From an uncultured Clostridiaceae bacterium (GTDB lineage: Bacteria; Bacillota; Clostridia; Lachnospirales; Lachnospiraceae): a DNA stretch of 64,000 nt. Of this stretch, positions 27,259 to 36,549 are shown in pieces. The first letter of the stretch is position 1. The number at the start of each line of letters is the position of its first letter. A program made the translations under genes and the position numbers. The DNA lies in NCBI GenBank assembly GCA_947177415.1, contig CAMWUK010000002.1, positions 26,591 to 90,590 on the forward strand, read 5' to 3'. Below the pieces are notes generated by a model. It was not told the DNA's origin. It saw nothing but the letters and a program-made list of their open reading frames with translations, and searched no databases.

Positions 27259-27636
27259 TTATCTTCCACCTAAATATAGGTCATAAATCTCGTCTATCAT
27301 TTCTTTCGTTTCTTCTCTGGTTATTCCTCTGGAAATTGCCTTTGCTATAGAAAGTTTCATCTCCTCTGCCAGTTCCATCTTTGCCTTATACCGGTCTACT
27401 TCTACTGCAATAATTGCCCCATGACGGCGGTCTACTTTTAGGTAGCCTTCCTGTTTGAGAATGGAATATGCCTTATTTACAGTGTGCATATTGATTCCTA
27501 CATCTTCTGCAAGTTCCCGCACAGAAGGAAGATTGTCTCCCTCTTTAATCTGGGCATTGGCTATTCCAATAATAATCTGTCTGCATAACTGCATATAGAT
27601 TGCCTCATCACTATTAAAATCAACCCTTATCAGCAT
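27259..27636 (-). CDS. GntR family transcriptional regulator (YtrA type)
   Basis: 125 residues: a winged helix-turn-helix (IKEGDNLPSVRELAEDVGINMHTVNKAYSILKQEGYL in family terms, about 35-72) followed by a short helical tail without the large effector domain, which is the YtrA arrangement. GGAGGTGG lies upstream of the ATG. YtrA-type regulators commonly control ABC transporters; none is adjacent, so the target is unknown. It precedes clpC by 70 bases on the same strand. Confidence 0.88.
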   Translation of the reverse strand: MLIRVDFNSDEAIYMQLCRQIIIGIANAQIKEGDNLPSVRELAEDVGINMHTVNKAYSILKQEGYLKVDRRHGAIIAVEVDRYKAKMELAEEMKLSIAKAISRGITREETKEMIDEIYDLYLGGR

Positions 27637-27798
27637 TCTACCACCTCCATATCCGATTTGTCCTTTTAATCATTTTCACACTGGAGCTGCATTATAAAAT
27701 AGATTGTATCTATTCAGTAATCATAACAGCCAAAGGCTTATTGTTATATATATACTATAACAAGTTTAGATAGGAAATGCAACCTTGAGCATTTATGC

Positions 27799-28830
27799 TT
27801 ATTTCATTATTTCCTGTACATAAGCAGAGAATGCAGAAGGAATTGCATACTGTTTTACCAGTTCTTCTCTGGTTACCCAGATATAATCTTTATTTGTTTT
27901 TTTACTTAAATGAATATAGTATCCTATCATACGCCATTCAATATGGGAAAAAATATGCTTACTCTCTCCAAGCTCTTTTACTATAAAATTTTCTTCTTCT
28001 ACAATTTCCATTAAAGATTCTTTCTTAATCTTTCCAGAAATATTGGGAAATTCCCAAAGCCCTGCCAATAATCCCCTATCCTCTCTCTTATGCAGGGCAA
28101 ATTTGCCTTCATATTCTAAAACTAATATTGTTTTTTCTTCTATTTTTCTCTTTTTCTTTGGCGTTTTTACAGGAATTTCCATTACAATGTTTTTTTTGTA
28201 TGCCACACAATATTTTTGTAATGGACATTCCTCACACAAAGGTTTTCCATTGGGGAGACACACCATTGCTCCAAGATCCATAATGGCTTGGTTAAAAGCA
28301 CCAGCCCGTTTAGGCATAATCTTTGTCAACGCTTTTTCTAAATCAGTCTTTACACTTGCCTTTAAAATATCATCATAACTTCCAGCCAGCCGTTTCATTA
28401 CCCTAAGTACATTGCCATCCACGGCAGGAACCGGCTTCCCATAAGCAATGGATGCGATTGCCCCTGCGGTATAACTGCCAATCCCCTTTAATTTTTGTAA
28501 TTCTTTATATTCTTCTGGAAGTCTGCCGTTATATTCTTCCATTATCGTCTTTGCTGCCGCCTGCAAATTTCTTGCACGGTTATAATATCCAAGTCCCTCC
28601 CACAACTTTAGGAGTTCATCCTCCTTCACCTCTGCCAATGCGGCTACATCAGGTAATTCTTTTATAAATCTGGCAAAATATCCTTTTACTGCTTCCACAC
28701 GGGTCTGTTGTAACATTATCTCTGATACCCATACATAATAGGGCTTAGGTTCACTTCTCCAAGGTAAAACCCTTGCATTGGCATCATACCACTCCAATAA
28801 ATCCTCCACAATCACTCCATAATCATACAT
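27799..28830 (-). CDS. mutY: Adenine DNA glycosylase
   Basis: 343 residues. The N-terminal catalytic domain has PWRSEPKPYYVWVSEIMLQQT (about 23-43), the helix-hairpin-helix LKGIGSYTAGAIASIAYG, catalytic Asp in VDGNVLRVMKR and an iron-sulfur loop (CLPNGKPLCEECPLQKYC, four Cys). A NUDIX-like C-terminal domain (about 230-343) recognises 8-oxoguanine. It removes adenine mispaired with 8-oxoG. Confidence 0.95.
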   Translation of the reverse strand: MYDYGVIVEDLLEWYDANARVLPWRSEPKPYYVWVSEIMLQQTRVEAVKGYFARFIKELPDVAALAEVKEDELLKLWEGLGYYNRARNLQAAAKTIMEEYNGRLPEEYKELQKLKGIGSYTAGAIASIAYGKPVPAVDGNVLRVMKRLAGSYDDILKASVKTDLEKALTKIMPKRAGAFNQAIMDLGAMVCLPNGKPLCEECPLQKYCVAYKKNIVMEIPVKTPKKKRKIEEKTILVLEYEGKFALHKREDRGLLAGLWEFPNISGKIKKESLMEIVEEENFIVKELGESKHIFSHIEWRMIGYYIHLSKKTNKDYIWVTREELVKQYAIPSAFSAYVQEIMK

Positions 28831-28869
28831 AAAAACTACCTTCCTGTTTCTTTACAATGCATCATAGTT

Positions 28870-29007
28870 GTAACAGTTCAGCCAGGGGGCTGACCTGTTA
28901 CGGAATTGGGCAAGCTCCGCATTATAAATTGCCCAATTCCAATCCTGTTTTAGTCTTTTTTACGGTCTTTGCACAGCGGAGTGTGCAAGACCTACCTGAA
29001 CTGTTAC
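28870..29007 (+). repeat. GTAAC-family element, type B
   Basis: Ends GTAACAGTTCAGCC and CTGAACTGTTAC, flanked by TCATAGTT and TCACAGTT (7 of 8). Same three stems as at 22566; the third stem reads GTCTTTGCACA ... TGTGCAAGAC. Confidence 0.9.
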
Positions 29008-29028
29008 TCACAGTTATACCTTAATCAA

Positions 29029-29066
29029 CAAGGCTGTTGCAATACATGATTTGCAACAGCCCTTTT
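29029..29066. terminator. Hairpin after the L,D-transpeptidase gene
   Basis: AAGGCTGTTGCAA ... TTGCAACAGCCCTTTT forms a 12-bp stem directly after the stop codon of the minus-strand gene. The plus side has the better T run (CTTTTATC), the minus side TTGTTGATT, so termination on the minus strand is probable but imperfect. Confidence 0.6.
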
Positions 29067-29068
29067 AT

Positions 29069-31171
29069 CTAATATCCTACTTTTTTACCATTTTTCGTCA
29101 TATAACCACTGATTCTTCCAGCATTGTAGTCTGATTTCTTTCTAGAATCCGGAACTTCCGGATCTGTCGGGTCGTATGTTACTGAGGAAGAATAAACCTT
29201 TATGGTCTTTGGTTTTCCTAGTGGTCCTGGTCTACTGGAATCTCCTTTTGCAATTTTTACTGGTGAGCCAGTTGCCGCATAATCATAAATCCATTTCGCA
29301 TCAGCAACTGCCATACGGACACAACCTGCTGAAGCTGGAGAACCCAACCTATTATAGGTATTTGGATTCAATGCATAATGAGAATTCGCTCCAACGGCAA
29401 TGGAATGGAAATATACATTCCCAACAATGTGGGAAGTCCATCTGGCATAAAGAATAGAACCATCTGGCTCATACATTGGTTTGACACTATATTTCACACT
29501 AGTTCCATTAGAACATATAGAAAAATCTCCAAGCGGGGTAAAGGAAGTATTTACTGTCAAGCTTCCCGGTCCTCCTGTACTATAGGTATCTCTTCCTACA
29601 GATACTGCAAATGCCTTCACAGGAATAATATAAGCCTTCTTTGCATTATCGTATGCATATACCGTTACTGTACAAGCAGCACGGTTCAATTCAATATAAA
29701 ATTTTGTACTTTTATTAATTCCCAATATCTTTGTTAAATCTGTCTGTTTAACATCATTTACATAATAGAATTTATAGGTCTTACCATTATATTTTTCATA
29801 ATACCATCCATTTCTTGTACATTCTGCTTTTGTCACCTTCACACTATTCTTTTTTAACAAAATTTGTTTATTCCAACTTGTGGTACCATAAGCATAAACC
29901 ACATAAGTCCCTGCTTTTTTATTCTGGACGGTTGCAGTATATACCTTATTTTTAGATACATAACTTGCATTTACTTTCTGATAAAGGGTTTCTTTGCCAT
30001 TTGATTTTACATACACTTGGAATTGGACTTTTTTAATGTTTCCAGGTATGTAAGCTCCTTTAAGTTTGTATGTAGAAGTATGCTTTGTTTCACTTTTTGT
30101 AATATCTAATTTCTTTGCTGTTGCATTTAAATCCACACTATCACTTTGTTCAAGTACAATTTCATTGTTGTTCTTATCTGTCACCTTTGCAGATATAGTA
30201 TACTTTTCTAATTGATAAGACAAAGATTTCAAAGATATCTCTCCATAATATGTACTTTGATTACCTTTTTTATCAGTTGCTTTTTTTGTGTATACTAGTT
30301 TCTTTTTGCTATTATACACTAAGAATTCTACTTTCTTAATCTTGACTGGTGAATTTACACCACTAAGCTGTACCGCAAAGGATTGTTTGTTCTCTAAAGT
30401 TGCTGTTTTACTAACTTTCATTTTATCCGCAACTGGTGCAAGGGTAAATTCCGTCTTTGCAAATGCAGTTTTACTTTCTGTATATGGGCTATCACTTAAA
30501 CGTACCTGTGCATAGTAATTTCCATACCCTCCACAGACAGAAGCTGTATCAATAGACCATGAAACGCTATTTCCTGCCACTGTCTTCTTTGTTCCCACTT
30601 CTTTCGCCTCAGAAGAACTGCTTCCTTTTTTCCAGATATACAAGCCCAACTTATTATTTGTACCTGGGATTGCCTGTACTCCAGCTTTATCTGTAAGATT
30701 TGCTTTTATTGTTCTTTGGGAAACATAATTTTTCCCACTTACTGTTACTGCTACATTTTTATTAATAAGTTTAAAATCCCAATCCTTATTTCCTGCAATC
30801 TGCTCTTCTCCAATATTGGCAGTTATCACATAATTACCAAATTTCTTCTGGTCACACTCATCTATAGTAATCTTACCAGTATATATTCCATCTGCACAAT
30901 TACTTTCATCAAATAATATACTTTTTTTTAAAACTTCTGTTAAATCACCTGAATTTTCTTTATAACTTACAATCACTTCCATACTAACTGTTGTTTCTAT
31001 GTCTATACCACTTACTTTGTAGGTACAGCTTCCTTCTTCTCTATTTGTGGTAACCTCCATTTTATGCTCACTGGCAGCTTTCGCTTCTTTCATGCCACCC
31101 AAATTTCCTAAAGTTAATACACAAACAAACATTGTGACCACTATTAGTAACTTCTTCCATCTTCCATTCAT
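29069..31171 (-). CDS. Secreted L,D-transpeptidase with repeated Ig-like (GBS Bsp-like) domains
   Basis: 700 residues. Signal peptide (about 1-32, AKAASEH). About four repeats of ~90-95 residues follow (about 140-455), resembling GBS Bsp-like repeats with YGEISLKSL and AGTYVVYAYG strands. A short WYYEKYNGKTYKFYYV linker leads to a YkuD domain (about 485-640) with the motif HSIAVGANSHYALNP and the catalytic SAGCVRMAVADAKWIYDY (Cys, Arg). YkuD enzymes form 3-3 peptidoglycan cross-links or attach proteins to the wall. Confidence 0.92.
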   Translation of the reverse strand: MNGRWKKLLIVVTMFVCVLTLGNLGGMKEAKAASEHKMEVTTNREEGSCTYKVSGIDIETTVSMEVIVSYKENSGDLTEVLKKSILFDESNCADGIYTGKITIDECDQKKFGNYVITANIGEEQIAGNKDWDFKLINKNVAVTVSGKNYVSQRTIKANLTDKAGVQAIPGTNNKLGLYIWKKGSSSSEAKEVGTKKTVAGNSVSWSIDTASVCGGYGNYYAQVRLSDSPYTESKTAFAKTEFTLAPVADKMKVSKTATLENKQSFAVQLSGVNSPVKIKKVEFLVYNSKKKLVYTKKATDKKGNQSTYYGEISLKSLSYQLEKYTISAKVTDKNNNEIVLEQSDSVDLNATAKKLDITKSETKHTSTYKLKGAYIPGNIKKVQFQVYVKSNGKETLYQKVNASYVSKNKVYTATVQNKKAGTYVVYAYGTTSWNKQILLKKNSVKVTKAECTRNGWYYEKYNGKTYKFYYVNDVKQTDLTKILGINKSTKFYIELNRAACTVTVYAYDNAKKAYIIPVKAFAVSVGRDTYSTGGPGSLTVNTSFTPLGDFSICSNGTSVKYSVKPMYEPDGSILYARWTSHIVGNVYFHSIAVGANSHYALNPNTYNRLGSPASAGCVRMAVADAKWIYDYAATGSPVKIAKGDSSRPGPLGKPKTIKVYSSSVTYDPTDPEVPDSRKKSDYNAGRISGYMTKNGKKVGY

Positions 31172-31240
31172 AAAACTTTTCCTTCTTTCTAAATCTACTC
31201 CATTTCTGTTTCATTATCTGAACATTTTATCTACTTTATC

Positions 31241-31270
31241 TTAAAAGCCCCCAGACCAGAGCCTGAGGGC
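31241..31270 (-). terminator. Intrinsic terminator after ilvC
   Basis: On the minus strand GCCCTCAG ... CTGGGGGC pairs over eight bases (one G-U) and is followed by TTTTAAG. It lies about 87 bases after the ilvC stop. Confidence 0.75.
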
Positions 31271-31356
31271 AATTTTATCTCTCGCACCGTTAACTATGTT
31301 CATCCTGACAAAGGCTATCCCAAAGATCAAATTTCCTAATTAACAATGGATATGCA

Positions 31357-32388
<1,032 letters not shown>

Positions 32389-32465
32389 CTAAATTAAAAT
32401 ACTGTTTTTAATATAATTAAAATGCTCTAGTTATACTGCCATGGTCTTTTCCGTCTCATGACCCG

Positions 32466-32630
32466 CTAGTGTGCTGTCCCATTCATTTTCAGCTAAATAA
32501 CGCAGAATGAATTTTCAGTCTGCAAGGCGGCTGAACGAGACGATGCGGTGGCATCGTTGAGTGAAGACAACGTGGCAGATGAAAATTCAGACAAGTTATT
32601 TGGCGAAATGTGAATGGTACAGTACACTAG
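32466..32630. repeat. CTAGTG-family structured palindrome, copy 1
   Basis: Outer stem CTAGTGTGCTGTCCCATTCA with its complement TGAATGGTACAGTACACTAG; second stem CTAAATAAC ... GTTATTTGG; third TGAATTTTCAGTCTGC ... GCAGATGAAAATTCA; and an apical core AAGGCGGCTGAACGAG with hairpin ACGATGC-GGT-GGCATCGT and TTGAGTGAAGA. It lies between ilvN and ilvC. Related copies are at 48885 and 63571. No flanking duplication is evident. Confidence 0.85.
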
Positions 32631-32653
32631 TTGCATTTATTACCAAAGTCTAT

Positions 32654-33160
32654 TTAATCTAATATTCCAGCAATGTCATCTCCATGTCCTCTGGTCAGTC
32701 CGGTTACTCCAGTGCGGACCAGACTTAAAATTTCAAATCCTTCTAACAAACGGATAAAGGCATCCACCTTTGCCTGATTTCCTGTCATCTCAATCATCAA
32801 AGATTCTGGTGCCACATCTACAATATTTGCCCGGAAAATATTTACAACAGATATTACTTCCTGACGTTTTGCGGCATCTGCCTGAACTTTTACAAGTACC
32901 AGTTCCCTGCATACAGAAGCTCCATCTGACAGTTCTGTAATCTCTCTTACATCCTCTAACTTTTGCAGTTGTTTCTTAATCTGATCCAAGGTATGTTCTT
33001 CACCTGTTACAGCCACTGTCATTCTGGAAAACAATGGATCCTCTGTCTCTGCAACTGACACACTGTCAATATTGTAACCTCTACGGCTAAACAAACCGGA
33101 AACTCGACTTAATACACCTGCGGTGTTATCCACCAAAATAGACAAAACCATTCTTCTCAT
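32654..33160 (-). CDS. ilvN: Acetolactate synthase small (regulatory) subunit
   Basis: 168 residues from the ATG at 33160; the longer frame begins at a TTG. The N-terminal ACT domain (VLSILVDNTAGVLSRVSGLFSRRGYNI in family terms, about 4-75) and the C-terminal regulatory half are complete. It confers valine feedback on the catalytic subunit, which is not encoded nearby. No T-box leader was found upstream; the gap contains a type A element. Confidence 0.94.
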   Translation of the reverse strand: MRRMVLSILVDNTAGVLSRVSGLFSRRGYNIDSVSVAETEDPLFSRMTVAVTGEEHTLDQIKKQLQKLEDVREITELSDGASVCRELVLVKVQADAAKRQEVISVVNIFRANIVDVAPESLMIEMTGNQAKVDAFIRLLEGFEILSLVRTGVTGLTRGHGDDIAGILD

Positions 33161-33192
33161 ATTGTACAAGTCCTTTCTGTGTATGTTACTTT

Positions 33193-33327
33193 GTAACTAT
33201 TCAGAACCATGAACAGTTACGTTTAAGCCCATAATAATTCGCCTTCGGCGAAGGGGCTTAAACACTGTAAAATTAAAATCTTCTTACGAAACACGCAGTA
33301 AATGCGTGTTTCTACCTGAACAGTTAC
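33193..33327 (+). repeat. GTAAC-family palindromic mobile element, type A
   Basis: Ends GTAACTATTCAG and CTGAACAGTTAC, flanked by GTTACTTT and ATTACTTT (7 of 8). The second stem reads GTTTAAGCCC ... GGGCTTAAAC, matched by changes on both sides relative to GTTCTAAGCCC ... GGGCTTAGAAC in other copies. Confidence 0.92.
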
Positions 33328-33397
33328 ATTACTTTTACAGAATTCTATAAACTCTGTAATCCACTTCCCTTTATTCTACCAATTTCAAAAAACTTTG

Positions 33398-34627
33398 TCA
33401 ATGAGCTTTTACGCCCGAATCTGTTCCATCGTATTCAAAAATAAATTTCCAAAGTGCTTCTTTGTTTTTATTTAAATCCGGAACCAGTACTTCCATTCCT
33501 CCTATTCTCTCTGCAGAATAAGTATTATTTAGAGGGATTCTCTGTTGGTCTATTTCTGTAGTCCCCATTTTTATTACATCTGCCATATATGAAAAAATTT
33601 TCTCATTGCTAAGATCTGTTGTAATATTTTGCATAACGGTTTCAGATAATTGTAAAAGCTGGCTATAAGATTTTGTCTTCATCTTTGTAAACAAGGATTG
33701 CAATACTTTTCTCTGTCTTGCTGTTCTGCCAAAATCCGCCTCTGCATCCTGACGTATTCTGGTATAAGCAAGTGCCTGCTTTCCGTTTAGATTATTCATA
33801 CCAGGTTTTACCTTTGTCTCTGTTCCTTTTTTGTAAGCTTTAATCAAATAATTTGCCTCTGCCTCTGTAAGTTCAATCTTTACACCTCCAAGACTTTTAA
33901 TTACCTTAGTAAATGCTGCAAAATCTACCAATACATAGCCATCAATTTTTAAATCAAAATTATAAGCTATGGTCTGATATAAAAGAGAAATCCCACCATA
34001 AGAATATGCTGCATTAAATTTATTTTTTCCGTGGTTTGGTATCTCTACATACATATCTCTCATTAAAGAAGTCAATTTTAGTCTTTTGTGTTTTTTATCT
34101 ATGGTTGCTATCATCGTTGCATCCGATCGCCCTGCCTCCGACCAGCTTTCTCTTTTATCAGCTCCCACAAGGAGAATATTAATTATCTGGTCATCTGAAT
34201 CTAATTGACTTTCATCCACTACAACTTCATCTAAACGGATTTCGCTTTCTTTTTTCTGATTCAACACCCGGTTAACCTGGGCATGTACTCTTCCAAGAAG
34301 ATGTCCTAGCAGAACCGCCACACACAGCATAGATACCATCAAAATATTTTTATATAATTTACGTTTTTTTCTCTTTTGACTGGTGCTTTTGTTCTTTACG
34401 CTTTGGGGAACCGAAGAAATTTGGGAATTAGGGGTTCTGTTCATATTCCTTTTTTGAATCTCCTCTTCCCTTTTTCTTCTTTGATATTCCTGCCCAGTCT
34501 CCTTTTCTCTTAAATCAGGCCGGTTAGGTCTTTGGGCATATTGATATTCTCTTTCTGTTTCTCTTTTAAAATCTGGTATTGAAACACCTTGCCGTTTCTG
34601 TCTGTTTCCATTAGAATTGTTTGTCAT
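33398..34627 (-). CDS. LCP (LytR-CpsA-Psr) family cell-wall glycopolymer ligase
   Basis: 409 residues from the ATG at 34627 (AGGTGA upstream); a GTG at 34639 is also in frame. A long charged cytoplasmic N-terminus (about 1-85) precedes one transmembrane helix (about 92-112). The LCP domain follows with DDQIINILLVGADKRE, the Arg-rich SDATMIATIDKKHKRLKLTSLMRDMYVEIP region (about 165-195), and NGKQALAYTRIR. LCP enzymes transfer polysaccharides from lipid carriers to peptidoglycan. It directly follows two glycosyltransferase genes, which fits. Confidence 0.93.
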   Translation of the reverse strand: MTNNSNGNRQKRQGVSIPDFKRETEREYQYAQRPNRPDLREKETGQEYQRRKREEEIQKRNMNRTPNSQISSVPQSVKNKSTSQKRKKRKLYKNILMVSMLCVAVLLGHLLGRVHAQVNRVLNQKKESEIRLDEVVVDESQLDSDDQIINILLVGADKRESWSEAGRSDATMIATIDKKHKRLKLTSLMRDMYVEIPNHGKNKFNAAYSYGGISLLYQTIAYNFDLKIDGYVLVDFAAFTKVIKSLGGVKIELTEAEANYLIKAYKKGTETKVKPGMNNLNGKQALAYTRIRQDAEADFGRTARQRKVLQSLFTKMKTKSYSQLLQLSETVMQNITTDLSNEKIFSYMADVIKMGTTEIDQQRIPLNNTYSAERIGGMEVLVPDLNKNKEALWKFIFEYDGTDSGVKAH

Positions 34628-34639
34628 ACTCACTATCAC

Positions 34640-35560
34640 CTATATCAAGAAAAATACTCCTATATTTCTTGCCTTTCCTGTTTTCCAGAAACCATGCCTG
34701 AATAAACGGTCTCTTCTTTCTATCCAATTCTGTCCATGTATATATGCAAAATCCTGTAATATTTGTGCCTGTTCTTCTAAAATATACTTTTTGTAAATCT
34801 CATAAAATTCCCATGCCTGTTTCTCTGTTTTGATTAAAGCATTTCTTTGGACTTTTATATTTTTTATTCTGTCTATTAAGTAAGAAAAGAAACTCTGGCT
34901 TCCTACCACATTACTACCATGCTGGCGGTAGAGCATAGTTACTTCATCTAAATATGCTAAATCACCAAAAACAGATGCAATCAATGCCACCCACCAATCA
35001 TGAAATCTGGCACAATTCGGAAAATCTGTAATGCGGTTTAATAAATTTCGGTTTACCATGGTGGTACATCCAATTACTTTATTTTCTATAAGAAGATGTG
35101 GCAGATCGGTCTTTGTCACATCTAACACATTATAGGCAAAGAAGGATTCATGAATCGTACGAAGAACTGCATCCACAGGTTTTGCATCTGTAAAAACTGC
35201 CACTGGCACATTTCCTGCAATTTTTTCTCTTTCCTTCATAAATGCCAGTGTTTTTTCTATTTTATCCGGTAGCCATACATCATCCTGGTCACAAAACATA
35301 ACATAGTTTCCTTTAGCCCGGACTGCCGCCTCTAAAAAATTTCTGGTTGCTCCTAATTGCTCATAATTACAATAAATAATTATTTTATCAGGATATCTTT
35401 GCTGAAATTTTTCCAAAATTTCCAGTGTTTTATCCGTTGAACCATCATCAGTCACTTCTAATATCCAGTCAGTATATGTATTTTTAAAGAGAGATTCTAT
35501 CTGTTCCTCTAAATAGGCAGCCCCATTATAGGTTGCCATTACTATACTTACTTCTGCCAT
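34640..35560 (-). CDS. Family 2 glycosyltransferase
   Basis: 306 residues with a GT-A fold N-terminus: SIVMATYNGAAYLEEQI (about 5-21), DDGSTDKT (about 40) and the DXD-type FCDQDDVWLPDK (about 90-101). The sequence resembles rhamnosyltransferases of the RgpB/RfbG kind. The C-terminus ends without membrane helices. It starts 6 bases after the upstream glycosyltransferase and its stop lies 12 bases before the LCP start, so the three are one transcription unit for a wall polysaccharide. Confidence 0.92.
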   Translation of the reverse strand: MAEVSIVMATYNGAAYLEEQIESLFKNTYTDWILEVTDDGSTDKTLEILEKFQQRYPDKIIIYCNYEQLGATRNFLEAAVRAKGNYVMFCDQDDVWLPDKIEKTLAFMKEREKIAGNVPVAVFTDAKPVDAVLRTIHESFFAYNVLDVTKTDLPHLLIENKVIGCTTMVNRNLLNRITDFPNCARFHDWWVALIASVFGDLAYLDEVTMLYRQHGSNVVGSQSFFSYLIDRIKNIKVQRNALIKTEKQAWEFYEIYKKYILEEQAQILQDFAYIHGQNWIERRDRLFRHGFWKTGKARNIGVFFLI

Positions 35561-35566
35561 TTTGAG

Positions 35567-36511
35567 TTACTCCTTTCCCTTATCCCAATATCCTGTCTGT
35601 GAACTGCACCTGCGAATCAGCCATAAAGGCAGCTTATCATACATTTTCCCCATACGGTAACCAAGGAACTTAAACCCACTTTGCATAATTAAATCCAAAA
35701 TTAGAAGTGGTTTCCCCTGTTTCCACAGATAGTGTATTGTTTTTTTTACTAGTTTCTTTCCCTCTTTTTCTGATTTTACTTTAGAAAAAATTTCATGATA
35801 TTGTCTATGGGATACCCCTAAATCAAAATTCCGCTGGAACTGCTGGCTGTAAGTATACCGATGTGCATGAAATACTTTTGCTCCGGCTGCATAGGCAATG
35901 GAATATCCTGCATCAATTATACGGGATGCCAGAATCATATCTTCATTAAATATGGTTTTTGTTACAAACCCTCCTAATTCCTCATATATACTTTTCCGGT
36001 AAACAGCACATACATTAGAACAAAAGAAAGTTTTAATCCCTAATCTCTCTAAATCTTCTTTGGATTTAACGGAATCTTCCTTTGGATAATTAAATACTCT
36101 GGTATAACTCTCTACCACCCCTACCTCTGATGTAGCAAGCTGTCTGGCATAAACAGCCGCCACCTTTTCATCTTTAAAGGGTTCTATAATCTTTTCAATG
36201 AGATATTTATCTGCTGGTACTGCATCCTGAGTCATCATCATAACAAATTCTGCATCTGACATGGAAGCTCCTCTGTTTCTTGTTCCTCCATGGTCAAATT
36301 CTGCTTTGGAAAGATTGGTTACAGTAAGGTTCTCTATATTCTGGTGCATTAAGTCCACATCTACTGTTTCTTTTTCACTTATGGTATTCATCACATAGAT
36401 GTGATTGGGTTTGATTGTTTGTTTGGTTAACCTCTCAATTAATTTATCATATTTTTCATCCGGCTTGTATCTTGGGATAACCACATCCACTTTTGGATAA
36501 CAATTGTCCAT
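35567..36511 (-). CDS. Family 2 glycosyltransferase, rhamnosyltransferase-like
   Basis: 314 residues. The motifs VDVVIPRYKPDEKYDKLI (about 8-25), FDHGGTRNRGASMSDAEFVMMMTQDAVP (about 92-119 in family terms) and the FNEDMILASRIIDAGYSIAY region are typical of rhamnosyltransferases (RfbF-like). GGAGG precedes the start. First gene of the three-gene polysaccharide unit; metH lies 38 bases upstream on the same strand and may be co-transcribed. Confidence 0.9.
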   Translation of the reverse strand: MDNCYPKVDVVIPRYKPDEKYDKLIERLTKQTIKPNHIYVMNTISEKETVDVDLMHQNIENLTVTNLSKAEFDHGGTRNRGASMSDAEFVMMMTQDAVPADKYLIEKIIEPFKDEKVAAVYARQLATSEVGVVESYTRVFNYPKEDSVKSKEDLERLGIKTFFCSNVCAVYRKSIYEELGGFVTKTIFNEDMILASRIIDAGYSIAYAAGAKVFHAHRYTYSQQFQRNFDLGVSHRQYHEIFSKVKSEKEGKKLVKKTIHYLWKQGKPLLILDLIMQSGFKFLGYRMGKMYDKLPLWLIRRCSSQTGYWDKGKE

Positions 36512-36549
36512 ACAAACATTTCCTCCATTCTAGACTGTTGTTGTAACTA

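Noticed and set aside
33161..33397. A T-box or other branched-chain amino-acid leader before ilvN
   Set aside because: No T-box antiterminator sequence was found; the gap is filled by a type A mobile element.
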